Source: Geothrix limicola (lineage in GTDB: Bacteria > Acidobacteriota > Holophagae > Holophagales > Holophagaceae). From it: a stretch of 64,000 bases of DNA. The notes beneath the pieces were generated by a model. That model was not told the origin of the DNA. It was given only the letters and a program-made list of their open reading frames with translations, and ran no database searches. Below, one piece after another: positions 8,573-16,207 of this stretch; positions within the stretch are counted from its first letter, which is position 1; every line of letters starts with the position of its first letter. Both the position numbers and the translations under genes were made by a program. The DNA is taken from NCBI RefSeq assembly GCF_030268085.1, contig NZ_BSDE01000003.1, forward strand, positions 372,001 to 436,000, in the 5' to 3' direction.

Positions 8573-9234
8573 GGGTTCACCAGCAGGCTCTGCTCAAGCG
8601 CGGGATTGGGCGGCCCTCCGTCCGTGAAGCAGTTGAAGGCTTCCACGCGGCTGGCGGCGCGGGCTTCCCAACTGGTCGCGCCGAATCCGTAGACCTCGGT
8701 GATGATCTGCAGCTTCCGGTTCCAGATGGCTTCGGTCAGGGGAAGCTGGAGGGTGTTGTGGCTTTGAGGTCGAGGCGGATAGCTGCCTCCCCCGTCCTCG
8801 TAGGCGAACTGCCATAGGGCCTTCGCCTGGAGTTGCCCGCTCCGCCACAGCGCGTGCATCGCCAGGGAGACCTCCCCGTGCCGTCGATGCCATGTGTATT
8901 CACCCTGGGGCGCATGCGTCAGAAGGAGGTCGAAAGGCCATTTCGGCAGGAGCGACAGGATGGTGTCCTGAACGCGCTTGGCGGATAGAGGGTATTGGTC
9001 TACCCCGTCATCAAGGTTCCCCATGGCGCCCGTGGCCCTGAGACTGACCAGGGCCTGGCGGAACCGGGCCGAGCGGTCGAAGTCCTCTCCACGGCACAGC
9101 GTCACGATGAAGGTTGACCATTCGGGGTGGCTCAGAAGAAGGCCCCCGCACCACAGGGTTTCATCATCCGGATGGGCCACGACGATGGCGACGCAAGGGG
9201 GCTTGAGGGGCTCCTTGCCATCGATCTGATTCAC
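8569..9234 (-). CDS. PIG-L family N-acetylglucosaminyl deacetylase-like protein
   Basis: A 221-residue protein with the zinc motif AHPDDETLWCGG near the N-terminus and a third ligand histidine in HRRHGEVSLAMH. The family removes the acetyl group of N-acetylglucosamine in conjugates or lipids. The start chosen is GTG with AAGGAG six bases upstream; a longer frame begins at another GTG without such a site. It is the first gene of the operon with the GT4 and glycosidase genes. The Asp-Glu-Thr form after HPDD differs from the usual BshB type, so I do not call bacillithiol synthesis. Confidence 0.8.
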   Translation of the reverse strand: MNQIDGKEPLKPPCVAIVVAHPDDETLWCGGLLLSHPEWSTFIVTLCRGEDFDRSARFRQALVSLRATGAMGNLDDGVDQYPLSAKRVQDTILSLLPKWPFDLLLTHAPQGEYTWHRRHGEVSLAMHALWRSGQLQAKALWQFAYEDGGGSYPPRPQSHNTLQLPLTEAIWNRKLQIITEVYGFGATSWEARAASRVEAFNCFTDGGPPNPALEQSLLVNP

Positions 9235-9268
9235 TTCATCTCCTTCAAGGGTGCCGGTCCACTCAACG

Positions 9269-9284
9269 CGCACCTGGCCCGCCT
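9269..9284 (-). promoter_or_regulatory. possible sigma-54 promoter, weak match
   Basis: The minus strand reads AGGCGGGCCAGGTGCG. GG and GC spacing and GGC...TGC agree with the consensus, but the rest of the -24 box does not. It lies 35 bases upstream of the deacetylase start. Confidence 0.2.
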
Positions 9285-9342
9285 CAAGAAGAGGTGGGCC
9301 GATCCGCCTTGGTCCAGCTGAGCGCTTCCATGTCTGAAATTC

Positions 9343-10080
9343 CTAATGGACCATCACCGTGATCGCGAGCTGATCCATCGGGTGCCGACGGTTGCGGAGA
9401 TAGTAGCCCCCGTCGAACCATTCGATGTACAAATCGTCGCTGTTGTACCAGTCATCGGTCCAGTATTCGGGCCAGGGGTCCATCACGCTGAACCACATGC
9501 CGCCATACTGGAACCGCGGGTAACCGCCGATCATCAACAAGGGATAGTTGAACATCCGGAAGCCATGACGCGGACCGAAGCTGCCGCGGTAGCGATCCAT
9601 GGGGATGCGGTAGCCGCTGTATCCCCCCCGCTGCTGCCAGGTCTGGTGCTCCGACTCCCAGTGACGGGCGCGTCGGTTCTGCCAGATGCCCGCGTGCTGA
9701 TCAGCGTATGGGCGCGGGGCCTGCTGGACCTGGGGCCGCGGCTGGGGTGAGGGCCTGGGTTGGACCTGAGTCTGCGGACGCATCGGTCTTTCCAGTGGCG
9801 GCCTTGCAACCGGTGCCGCCTTCGCTTCGGGCGACCGGTGCGGCGGTTCCTTGTGTGACGGCCGGATGGGCTGCGGAGGCCTCTCTGGCCTGGCCTCCTG
9901 CCGCTTGTGAGGCGGTTCTTGATGGGCGGGCTTGGCCCTCTCTTCGGGGTGTTGAGGCCGGGCTTCCTGCTCCTGGCGCCGGGGTTCCTGGTCGCGGGGG
10001 TCGTGCTGCGCATAGCCCGGAGTCATGGCCTCGAGCAGCAGAGGAAGCACGCCCGCGTTGATCAGCCCAACGGTTTTCAT
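9343..10080 (-). CDS. secreted Pro/Gln/Glu-rich protein
   Basis: A 245-residue exported protein. The ATG with GAAGGTG upstream gives a signal peptide (MKTVGLINAGVLPLLLEAM...YAQ). Residues about 25-130 are low complexity, rich in Pro, Arg, Glu, Gln and His. The C-terminal 100 residues are ordered and aromatic, with MFNYPLLMIGGYPRFQYGG and a WPEYW..DWYNSDDLYIEW stretch. I know similar Tyr/Trp-rich tails from uncharacterised secreted proteins of Acidobacteria, with no function assigned. One of the best sigma-54 promoter matches of the window lies about 75 bases upstream. Confidence 0.75.
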   Translation of the reverse strand: MKTVGLINAGVLPLLLEAMTPGYAQHDPRDQEPRRQEQEARPQHPEERAKPAHQEPPHKRQEARPERPPQPIRPSHKEPPHRSPEAKAAPVARPPLERPMRPQTQVQPRPSPQPRPQVQQAPRPYADQHAGIWQNRRARHWESEHQTWQQRGGYSGYRIPMDRYRGSFGPRHGFRMFNYPLLMIGGYPRFQYGGMWFSVMDPWPEYWTDDWYNSDDLYIEWFDGGYYLRNRRHPMDQLAITVMVH

Positions 10081-10152
10081 GGTGTCACCTTCAAGAAGGC
10101 CCTTTCGTGGCCTGGTGCGCGTGGATTGCGCACCCCTCGTGATTCCTTGAAG

Positions 10153-10168
10153 AGCGTCTTTCGTGCCA
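10153..10168 (-). promoter_or_regulatory. sigma-54 (-24/-12) promoter, strong match
   Basis: The minus strand reads TGGCACGAAAGACGCT. The whole -24 box TGGCACG is perfect and the -12 GC is in register; the two Ts of TTGC are changed. The inferred transcript start leaves a leader of about 60 bases before the secreted Pro-rich protein. Confidence 0.6.
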
Positions 10169-10351
10169 ATTCGCAACGCCGTGGTTCAAGCCCGCTTGCG
10201 ATTCCTTCCGTCTTCCAAGGGGAGCCTGGTCCCTTCATGACGAAGGGCCATCCCTTCAATTCGATGGGGATTCACAGGGACCTGGGCTTACCCCAAGAAG
10301 GCGGATGTCCGGTCGGCCACCTGGGAGCGATGCGTCGAAGGCATCCTGGGT

Positions 10352-10744
10352 CTAGAAATAGAGGTGGTCCCTGGCCCGTGCCGCGATCTGGCGGTCAGTT
10401 GCTTGTTCGATCGGCATCATCACGAGGCTTCGCCGATCGGGCCCCATGGCATCGATGAGGCGGCCCAATTCACACTTGAGATCCCCCGGCCCCGAAATCA
10501 GGATGGATCCCGCGTCGCCGATGGCCGCGATCACCTCCAACAGGTAGTGCCTGAGGCGTTCCGTGAAGGCCTCGTGGGGACCGAGGCCTGGCGGAAGGGC
10601 CGGCGGTTCCCCCGGAACGCTTTTTTTCGGATCGGGCCAGGGCCCGAGGGGTGATCGGATCTCCAGTGCCGTCTCGCCATCGTCACCAAGCCTACGGATG
10701 ACCGCCTTCCGGGCATCGATCCATACATTTGCGGCCATTTTCAT
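10352..10744 (-). CDS. VWID-type hypothetical protein (host-attachment/eRF1-like fold)
   Basis: A 130-residue cytoplasmic protein that starts MKMAANVWIDARKAVI, with AGGAGA six bases before ATG. The VWID-R-A opening and the later ILISGPGDLKCELGRLI segment resemble small proteins annotated as translational-machinery or host-attachment-like, which share an RNase-H/eRF1-type fold. Its activity is not known. It is on the same strand as the phospholipase-D-type gene 60 bases upstream and probably follows it in the transcript. Confidence 0.6.
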   Translation of the reverse strand: MKMAANVWIDARKAVIRRLGDDGETALEIRSPLGPWPDPKKSVPGEPPALPPGLGPHEAFTERLRHYLLEVIAAIGDAGSILISGPGDLKCELGRLIDAMGPDRRSLVMMPIEQATDRQIAARARDHLYF

Positions 10745-10806
10745 CTGGTTCTCCTGGGTTGATGTTCGGGTGAAGGCGGTAACTGCGAAGCGATGGAACC
10801 TGGCGT

Positions 10807-12216
10807 TCATAGCCAATAGGACACGAGTCTTGCGAGCCACTCTTTGAACCGCTGGCCAAAGGTGCGCTGGTTCCAGATGACGGCGTCGATCTGGTGGGAG
10901 TCCTTCAAGTCCTCCTGGAAGGCGCTCTCCATTTCCGATCCGAAGGCGTCTCCCATCACGACCACGTTCACCTCCTTGTTGTGAAGGAAGCTGCGCGTGT
11001 CCATGTTGGTGGAACCGATCGTGGACCAGCATCCATCGATGACCGCGGTCTTGGCGTGCAGCACCGAGGCTTTCAACTCGTAGATGTGGACGCCTCCCTC
11101 CAGCATCTGCGCATAGAAGGAATGGGCGGCCTGCGAGGTCAGCCAGCCGTCCGAGACGCTGGGGAGGATGAGCTTCACATCCACGCCGCGCTTGGCCGCG
11201 TCGAGAAGCGCCCCCAGGATCTGCGCGTCCGGAATGAAGTAGGCGGCCGTGATGTGGATGGTTTTCGTGGCGCCTTGAATGGCCAGGAAATAGGCCTTGA
11301 AGATTTCGTGATTGCTTCCGGGCTGGCTCCGGAGCACCCGAACGACCTTGTCGCCCTGAACCGTGAGGGGAGGGAAATAGTCCCGGGCGGACAGGTCCCC
11401 TTCGTGCCCGCTGGCCCAATTGTCCAGGAACATCCACTGCAGGGCCGCGACCGCGGGACCTTCAATCTGGAGGTGGGTATCCCGCCATCCCGCACCAGGC
11501 ATGGGTTTGCGATGAGAGCGAAAGGGCGAACTGCGCGTGTAGGCCGCCGTGATATTCACGCCTCCGGCGAAGGCCAACTGGCCATCCACCACGAGGATCT
11601 TGCGATGATCCCGGTTGTTGATGCGCCAGCGTCCCAAGTGACTGAGGGGGCTGACGGGATGGTAGGGCAACAGCCTGATGCCCGCCGCCTGCATGCGGTC
11701 GAAGAAGGTTTGGGGGGTTCCCATCGTTCCCACGCAGTCGTAGATGATGTTGACCTGAACGCCCGCGCCTTGTTTCTCGATGAGAAGATCGGCGAACTTC
11801 AGGCCCAAAGGATCCTGATCGAACAGGTACGTCTCCAGGTTGATGGTGTCCTTGGCGCGGGAGACCGCGGCCATCATGGCTGATATCGTGCTCGGCCCAT
11901 CGAACAGAAGGGTGACCTTGTTGCCTGCAATGAGCGGCCGGCCTGTGGCGGCTTCTTCCAGCGCAGCCAGGGCCTTCGCATCGATCTTGGACCGGCCGAG
12001 CTTTCCAACCAAGAGGGAGGAGGCGGCCTTCGGATCCAGCGTCCCCTTTCCGTCCTCCACTTTCGGCGCCACGGGCCGGTTGAGCGGTTCCTTGAGGTAG
12101 TTCAACGACGGGAGCCGGGCGCAGGCCACGCACATCAGGCTCAGAACGAAAAAGCTGAACCACCCGACGCCATCAGGCCATGCCCATCGGCTTCGGGCCA
12201 CGGGGTTCCGGCTCAT
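10807..12216 (-). CDS. cardiolipin synthase-like phospholipase D family protein
   Basis: A 469-residue protein with two phospholipase D motifs: NNRDHRKILVVDG near residue 212 and VLHAKTAVIDG near residue 395, followed by the GSTNMDTRSF segment typical of cardiolipin synthases. By family it joins two phosphatidylglycerols, or transfers a phosphatidyl group, at the membrane. Instead of the two N-terminal helices of ClsA it has one hydrophobic segment ending VACARL, which resembles a lipoprotein signal. The start overlaps the stop of the DUF1003 gene by four bases (ATGA), so the two are co-translated. Confidence 0.85.
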   Translation of the reverse strand: MSRNPVARSRWAWPDGVGWFSFFVLSLMCVACARLPSLNYLKEPLNRPVAPKVEDGKGTLDPKAASSLLVGKLGRSKIDAKALAALEEAATGRPLIAGNKVTLLFDGPSTISAMMAAVSRAKDTINLETYLFDQDPLGLKFADLLIEKQGAGVQVNIIYDCVGTMGTPQTFFDRMQAAGIRLLPYHPVSPLSHLGRWRINNRDHRKILVVDGQLAFAGGVNITAAYTRSSPFRSHRKPMPGAGWRDTHLQIEGPAVAALQWMFLDNWASGHEGDLSARDYFPPLTVQGDKVVRVLRSQPGSNHEIFKAYFLAIQGATKTIHITAAYFIPDAQILGALLDAAKRGVDVKLILPSVSDGWLTSQAAHSFYAQMLEGGVHIYELKASVLHAKTAVIDGCWSTIGSTNMDTRSFLHNKEVNVVVMGDAFGSEMESAFQEDLKDSHQIDAVIWNQRTFGQRFKEWLARLVSYWL

Positions 12217-12770
12217 GGAACGAGGGATTTCTTGTGGATCAGATCCGCCAGGATCGACAATTGTTCCTTCTGGATCGCCAGCAGCTCCTCCCACTGCTTC
12301 TCGCGCAGAAGGTCCATTTTTTCGTGGAGCAGCATGATATCGAGTTCGGCCTTGAGGTTGACCTCGTAGTCATGCTCCGCATTGAGGCGGTCCTTCTCCG
12401 AATGACGGTTCTGGGACATCAGGATGACGGGGGCCTGGATGGCCGCCAGCATGGACAAGAACAGGTTGAGCAGGATGTACGGGTAGGGGTCGAACGTCTT
12501 TCCGCGGCTCATGACGAGGAAGGCATTCAATCCCACCCAGAGGAGCATGACTGCGGCGAAGAGGCCCACAAAAATCCAGGATCCGCCGAAGGACGCCACC
12601 CGATCCGCCGCGCGCTGGCCGAACGTGGTTCCCTTTTCGTAGTCCTGAGTGACATTCCGCGCAATGTGCTTGCCTTCCGCCACGTGGCGAGCGACTTTCT
12701 GGGCCCGTTCATCCAGCGATTCATAGGCCGAGCCCATCAGTTTAGAGGCGACCTCCTGGGCTTTTTTCAT
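12213..12770 (-). CDS. DUF1003 membrane protein
   Basis: A 185-residue protein with a good ribosome site (GAGGAG). Residues about 60-120 hold two membrane helices separated by the signature FDPYPYILLNLFLSMLAAIQAP and followed by ILMSQNRHSEKDR, diagnostic for DUF1003. The C-terminal 60 residues form a charged coiled coil. Function is unknown; such genes often sit beside general stress genes. It is coupled by overlap to the cardiolipin-synthase-like gene, which points to a membrane-maintenance job. Confidence 0.85.
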   Translation of the reverse strand: MKKAQEVASKLMGSAYESLDERAQKVARHVAEGKHIARNVTQDYEKGTTFGQRAADRVASFGGSWIFVGLFAAVMLLWVGLNAFLVMSRGKTFDPYPYILLNLFLSMLAAIQAPVILMSQNRHSEKDRLNAEHDYEVNLKAELDIMLLHEKMDLLREKQWEELLAIQKEQLSILADLIHKKSLVP

Positions 12771-12817
12771 GGGGACTCCTCTCTGTAAGACCTTCTACGT
12801 CCGGTGTCGGTGCACCG

Positions 12818-13864
12818 TCATGAGGCACTCGATATGACCACTTTGAGGGCCCGTTCCTGCATGGCCTGACCGAAGGTGTCATAGGCCTGCATGATCTGAT
12901 TCAAGGCGAAGCGGTGGGTGATGAGGGGCCTGGGATCGAGCCTCCCGGCTGTGACGGTCTTCAGCAGCATGTGCGTCGAGGTGGTATCCACGAGCCGGGT
13001 GGTCAAGGTGATGTTGTGGGACCAGAGCTTGTCCAGATTCAGCTGGACCGGTTTTCCGTGCACGCCGATGTTGGCCAGGTGGCCTCCTGCGGCGACGACG
13101 GCCTGGCAGATGTCGAAGCTCGCGGGTTGCCCGATAGCTTCAATGGCCACGTCCACCCCTCGGCCCTCCGTCAGGGCCATTACCCTTTCGGCCGCTCCGC
13201 CATCCCGGTTGTTCATCAAACGGGTGGCGCCGAATCTCCTGGCCCATTCGAGGCGGTTGTCATCCACGTCAATCATGAAGATGTCGGCGGGCGAGTAGAA
13301 CTGGGCCGTGAGCAGCGCGGCCAGTCCGATGGGGCCGGCACCCACGATGGCCAGGGTGTCTCCGGGCTTCACGCGGCCACTGAGCACCCCGCATTCGAAC
13401 CCTGTCGGAAGGATGTCGCTGAGCATCACCAGGGTCATTTCATCCACATCCGGGGGGATGGCGTACAGGCTGTGATCCGCGTAAGGGATGCGCACCCGTT
13501 CGGCCTGGGTTCCGTCGATGAGGTTCCCCAGGATCCACCCGCCGCCCTCCTGGCAGTGCGAAGGCATGCCCTTCTTGCAGTTCACGCATCGCCCGCAGGA
13601 GGTGATGCACGAAACCAGGACGTGGTCGCCCACCTGGAAGCCCAGGACACTGGCGCCGACCGCCTCGACGATGCCCACCCCTTCGTGGCCGAGGATCCGG
13701 CCTGGTGCGACGGTCGGTACATCTCCCTGCATGATGTGCAGGTCCGTCCCGCAAAGGGTGGTGTGGGCGATCCTGACGATGGCATCGGTGGGCTCCGACA
13801 TCACGGGGTCAGGTCTCTCCTCGAAGGCCCGCATCCCGGGTCCGTGATACACAAGCGCTTTCAA
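12818..13864 (-). CDS. zinc-dependent alcohol dehydrogenase (MDR family)
   Basis: A 348-residue medium-chain dehydrogenase. Catalytic zinc ligands are seen in TLCGTDLH and GHEGVG; the structural zinc loop is CGRCVNCKKGMPSHC; the NAD(P) loop is VGAGPIG. By family it oxidises alcohols or reduces aldehydes in the cytoplasm. The likely start is a TTG with AAAGGA seven bases upstream, matching the usual family start KALVYHGPG; an ATG 13 codons earlier is an alternative. It lies 68 bases after a stress membrane protein gene in the same direction, possibly for aldehyde detoxification under stress. Confidence 0.85.
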   Translation of the reverse strand: MKALVYHGPGMRAFEERPDPVMSEPTDAIVRIAHTTLCGTDLHIMQGDVPTVAPGRILGHEGVGIVEAVGASVLGFQVGDHVLVSCITSCGRCVNCKKGMPSHCQEGGGWILGNLIDGTQAERVRIPYADHSLYAIPPDVDEMTLVMLSDILPTGFECGVLSGRVKPGDTLAIVGAGPIGLAALLTAQFYSPADIFMIDVDDNRLEWARRFGATRLMNNRDGGAAERVMALTEGRGVDVAIEAIGQPASFDICQAVVAAGGHLANIGVHGKPVQLNLDKLWSHNITLTTRLVDTTSTHMLLKTVTAGRLDPRPLITHRFALNQIMQAYDTFGQAMQERALKVVISSAS

Positions 13865-13932
13865 GGTGGTTCCTTTCTGGGGATCGAAGCTGAGCATCTC
13901 CATGCCCGGTGCCTGACGATTGAAGGGGCGGG

Positions 13933-14475
13933 CTAGGTCACGCTCACGAGCTCCCTGCAGGATTCGGCATGCACGCAGGTGTGGGCTGCACCAGCCCCTT
14001 CGAGAATGTGCCTGGCCTTCGAAGCCTCCTCCCCCATTCCATGGGCGATCACGAGGAAGCGGTTGGATTTGACGGCGGTTTCGTACTGCAGGCAACTGTC
14101 CCTGGGGATGCCGAGGCTGTAGAGGGCCGCGGCCAGGGCTCCCAGCCCGCCCATGACGGCCGCGCCTTCCAGCGCACCGACCATCCAACTCACCAAGGGG
14201 CCGAAGACCACCAGCGGACCGACCCCCGGGATGACGAAGAGGGCTGAACCGAACAGCAGGCCCCAAAACCCGCCCCAGAAGACACCGAGCTTGCCCCAGA
14301 CCTTCATCCGGTCCCCGGCGTTGTAGTACCCGATGACATGCTCTTCGGTGTGGAAGCCCTTGCCCACAATGGAAAGCTTCTGCATGTCGAACCCCGCATG
14401 GTGGAGTTCCTTGATGCTCGCCTCCGCCTCCAGGTGGGAGAGGAAGACGCCGATCACCGCGTGGCGCTCATTCAT
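13933..14475 (-). CDS. general stress protein-like membrane protein
   Basis: A 180-residue protein. Residues 1-60 resemble the YflT/17M-type general stress domain (AVIGVFLSHLEAEASIKELHHAGFDMQKLSIVGKG). Residues 70-125 are glycine-rich and hydrophobic, giving two membrane segments; the C-terminal part (NRFLVIAHGMGEEASKARHIL) forms a second small alpha/beta unit. Function is unknown. The start overlaps the stop of the alpha/beta-hydrolase gene by four bases. Confidence 0.7.
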   Translation of the reverse strand: MNERHAVIGVFLSHLEAEASIKELHHAGFDMQKLSIVGKGFHTEEHVIGYYNAGDRMKVWGKLGVFWGGFWGLLFGSALFVIPGVGPLVVFGPLVSWMVGALEGAAVMGGLGALAAALYSLGIPRDSCLQYETAVKSNRFLVIAHGMGEEASKARHILEGAGAAHTCVHAESCRELVSVT

Positions 14476-15329
14476 GGCGTGACCCCTTCGGGTACGGTCC
14501 TGAGTTGGGAATCCTGGCGGACCAGCGGAAAGATCTGACGCCCCCTCGGACTGGAATCCAGCCATGAGGCCAGGGCTTCATTGAAGGGGCCTGGTTGCTC
14601 ATACGCCACCAGGTGACCCGCCTTCGGGATGACCACCAGCCGAGCTTCCGGGATCGTTTCGGCCATGTCCACGGATTCACGCATAGGGATCAGGGTGTCG
14701 TCGGCGCCAGCCACCACCAGTGTGGGGACTTGGATGCTCGCAAGTTGAGCGCGCCGATCGGGCCGATCGGCCATGCCCAGCAAAGCACTCACCACGCCTT
14801 CAGAACTGGAGGATGCCATGGTGTCGCGCACCTGACGGGCCATGTCCAGATCCGTATTGATGGCCGACAGCATCTTCGGGGCCATGTCCGTCACCACCGA
14901 GCCGATCCCTGCTTGCTGAACGGCGCGCGCACGCATGCGCCTCGCGGATGCGACTTCGGGTTCATCCCTGCCGGCCCTCGTTCCCACGAGGACCAGGCCG
15001 CGGAGGAACACGGGGTAAGCCTGGGCGAAAGCCAGGGCGATGTAGCCACCCATGGAATGCCCCACCAGGACGATCGGGCCGGTTTGAAGGTACTGGCACA
15101 GCGTGAAGATTCCCTCGGCGAAGTGATTCATCGTCGCCGGGCCCCGTTCTGCTTCGCTGGCACCAAATCCGGGTAGGTCGAGTGCGATGACCCGGTTTCG
15201 GGATTTGAAGCATTCCACCTGCTTGGACCAGCAGCTGCGGTTCAAGGGAAAGCCATGCACGAAGACAAGGGGTGGCCCCTTCCCTTCATCCGTGTAGGCA
15301 ACCTGGTGGCCGTTGATCAGCGTCATCAT
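14472..15329 (-). CDS. alpha/beta-hydrolase, active-site complete
   Basis: A 285-residue cytoplasmic hydrolase. HGFP oxyanion motif, nucleophile elbow GHSMGG, acid in GADDTLIP and histidine in KAGHLVAYEQP are all present. The chosen ATG follows GGGAG. It is a close paralogue of the protein at 124-1008, which has Ala instead of the nucleophile Ser. Relatives include 3-oxoadipate enol-lactonase-like esterases and peroxidase-like hydrolases; the substrate cannot be read. It overlaps the downstream stress protein gene (ATGA). Confidence 0.85.
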   Translation of the reverse strand: MMTLINGHQVAYTDEGKGPPLVFVHGFPLNRSCWSKQVECFKSRNRVIALDLPGFGASEAERGPATMNHFAEGIFTLCQYLQTGPIVLVGHSMGGYIALAFAQAYPVFLRGLVLVGTRAGRDEPEVASARRMRARAVQQAGIGSVVTDMAPKMLSAINTDLDMARQVRDTMASSSSEGVVSALLGMADRPDRRAQLASIQVPTLVVAGADDTLIPMRESVDMAETIPEARLVVIPKAGHLVAYEQPGPFNEALASWLDSSPRGRQIFPLVRQDSQLRTVPEGVTP

Positions 15330-15361
15330 GGGAACTCCCTTTTCATCCTTCCGTTTTCGAA

Positions 15362-15664
15362 TCATGTTTCAGTGGCCCAGATTTCCGGATCAACCGGTGA
15401 GGGCCCCCCTGGGACATGGATGTCTTGCTTTGGATTGGGATGCTTCCAGACAAAGGTTCTTCTTGCGCGTTTCCCGGTGCCTTTCAGATCGTTGCAGGCC
15501 GCCTTGATCCGCGCTTTGCCTTCACTGGCGAGCCCTGCTAGATCCTTCCGAAGCCTTATTCCCTTCTTGGGAGTGGTGAGCGCCGCCACCACCGCCCCGA
15601 TGGCAGCGCCAGCGAAAAAGGTGATGACGGATGAAAGGGCCGCGTGAGATTTGGATTGGGTCAT
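15362..15664 (-). CDS. YtxH domain protein
   Basis: A 100-residue protein with one N-terminal membrane helix (SSVITFFAGAAIGAVVAALTTP) followed by the KKGIRLRKDL signature of YtxH-type stress proteins and a basic tail. The helix-plus-TTPK motif is shared with the second YtxH gene at 17802. In other bacteria YtxH-like proteins belong to general stress regulons; biochemical role unknown. The hydrolase gene follows at 32 bases. Confidence 0.8.
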   Translation of the reverse strand: MTQSKSHAALSSVITFFAGAAIGAVVAALTTPKKGIRLRKDLAGLASEGKARIKAACNDLKGTGKRARRTFVWKHPNPKQDIHVPGGPSPVDPEIWATET

Positions 15665-15767
15665 GGCTGAGCTCCGTGCTTTTTCCTTGAACCGTTTGGG
15701 AACCCATCACGGGCTGGCGGAGCCATGGCCCTGTTGGACCGTGGCTCCGTCGGGCCCGCAACGGGGC

Positions 15768-16136
15768 CTACTCCCAATAAGGGGAATATCCGTAGTAGGC
15801 GTGGATATCGCGGTTCCAATGTTCGTCGGACATGGAGGGCCAATGGTCTGCGTCGAAGCCCGGGGCCTTTTCCAGTAGGGTCTTTGGAACCTGGAGGGTG
15901 TACTGGTTGTTCGCCTTGTCGTAATCAAACGACTTGAATGGAATGGCAAACAACTTCTCTCCCATGCCGAGAAAGCCCCCGAAGGCGACGACGGCATATG
16001 CCACCCGCCCGGTCTCCGGATCGATGACGAGTTCCTTGATGTTGCCCAGGCTTTCCGCATGGACATCGACGACTCGGGTGCCGAGGATGCTTGAGGCTTT
16101 CAAGGGGGTATTGGAAAATTGGACGACCTGGCTCAT
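15768..16136 (-). CDS. PRC-barrel domain protein
   Basis: A 122-residue protein with a strong ribosome site (AAGGAG). Residues 12-85 form a PRC-barrel: SSILGTRVVDVHAESLGNI, then ELVIDPETGRVAYAVVAFGG and KLFAIPFKSF. PRC-barrels bind partner proteins or RNA in several settings; in stand-alone form they commonly occur in stress gene clusters. The C-terminus is rich in Tyr and Trp. No signal peptide. Confidence 0.85.
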   Translation of the reverse strand: MSQVVQFSNTPLKASSILGTRVVDVHAESLGNIKELVIDPETGRVAYAVVAFGGFLGMGEKLFAIPFKSFDYDKANNQYTLQVPKTLLEKAPGFDADHWPSMSDEHWNRDIHAYYGYSPYWE

Positions 16137-16207
16137 GTCAAGACTCCTTCAAGTGGATGGATGAATGCTTCGGTTGGGAGTGCGGATCGGATGGTGGACC
16201 ATCCTGC

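Noticed and set aside
7442-9234. Bacillithiol or mycothiol synthesis (GT plus deacetylase)
   Set aside because: The GT4 and PIG-L proteins lack the specific N-terminal patterns of BshA/BshB or MshA/MshB, and a glycosidase rather than a cysteine ligase is the third gene.
10745-11437. Upstream extension of the VWID-type protein
   Set aside because: The extension is antisense-frame translation overlapping the phospholipase-D-type gene; the ATG with AGGAGA at 10744 is the proper start.
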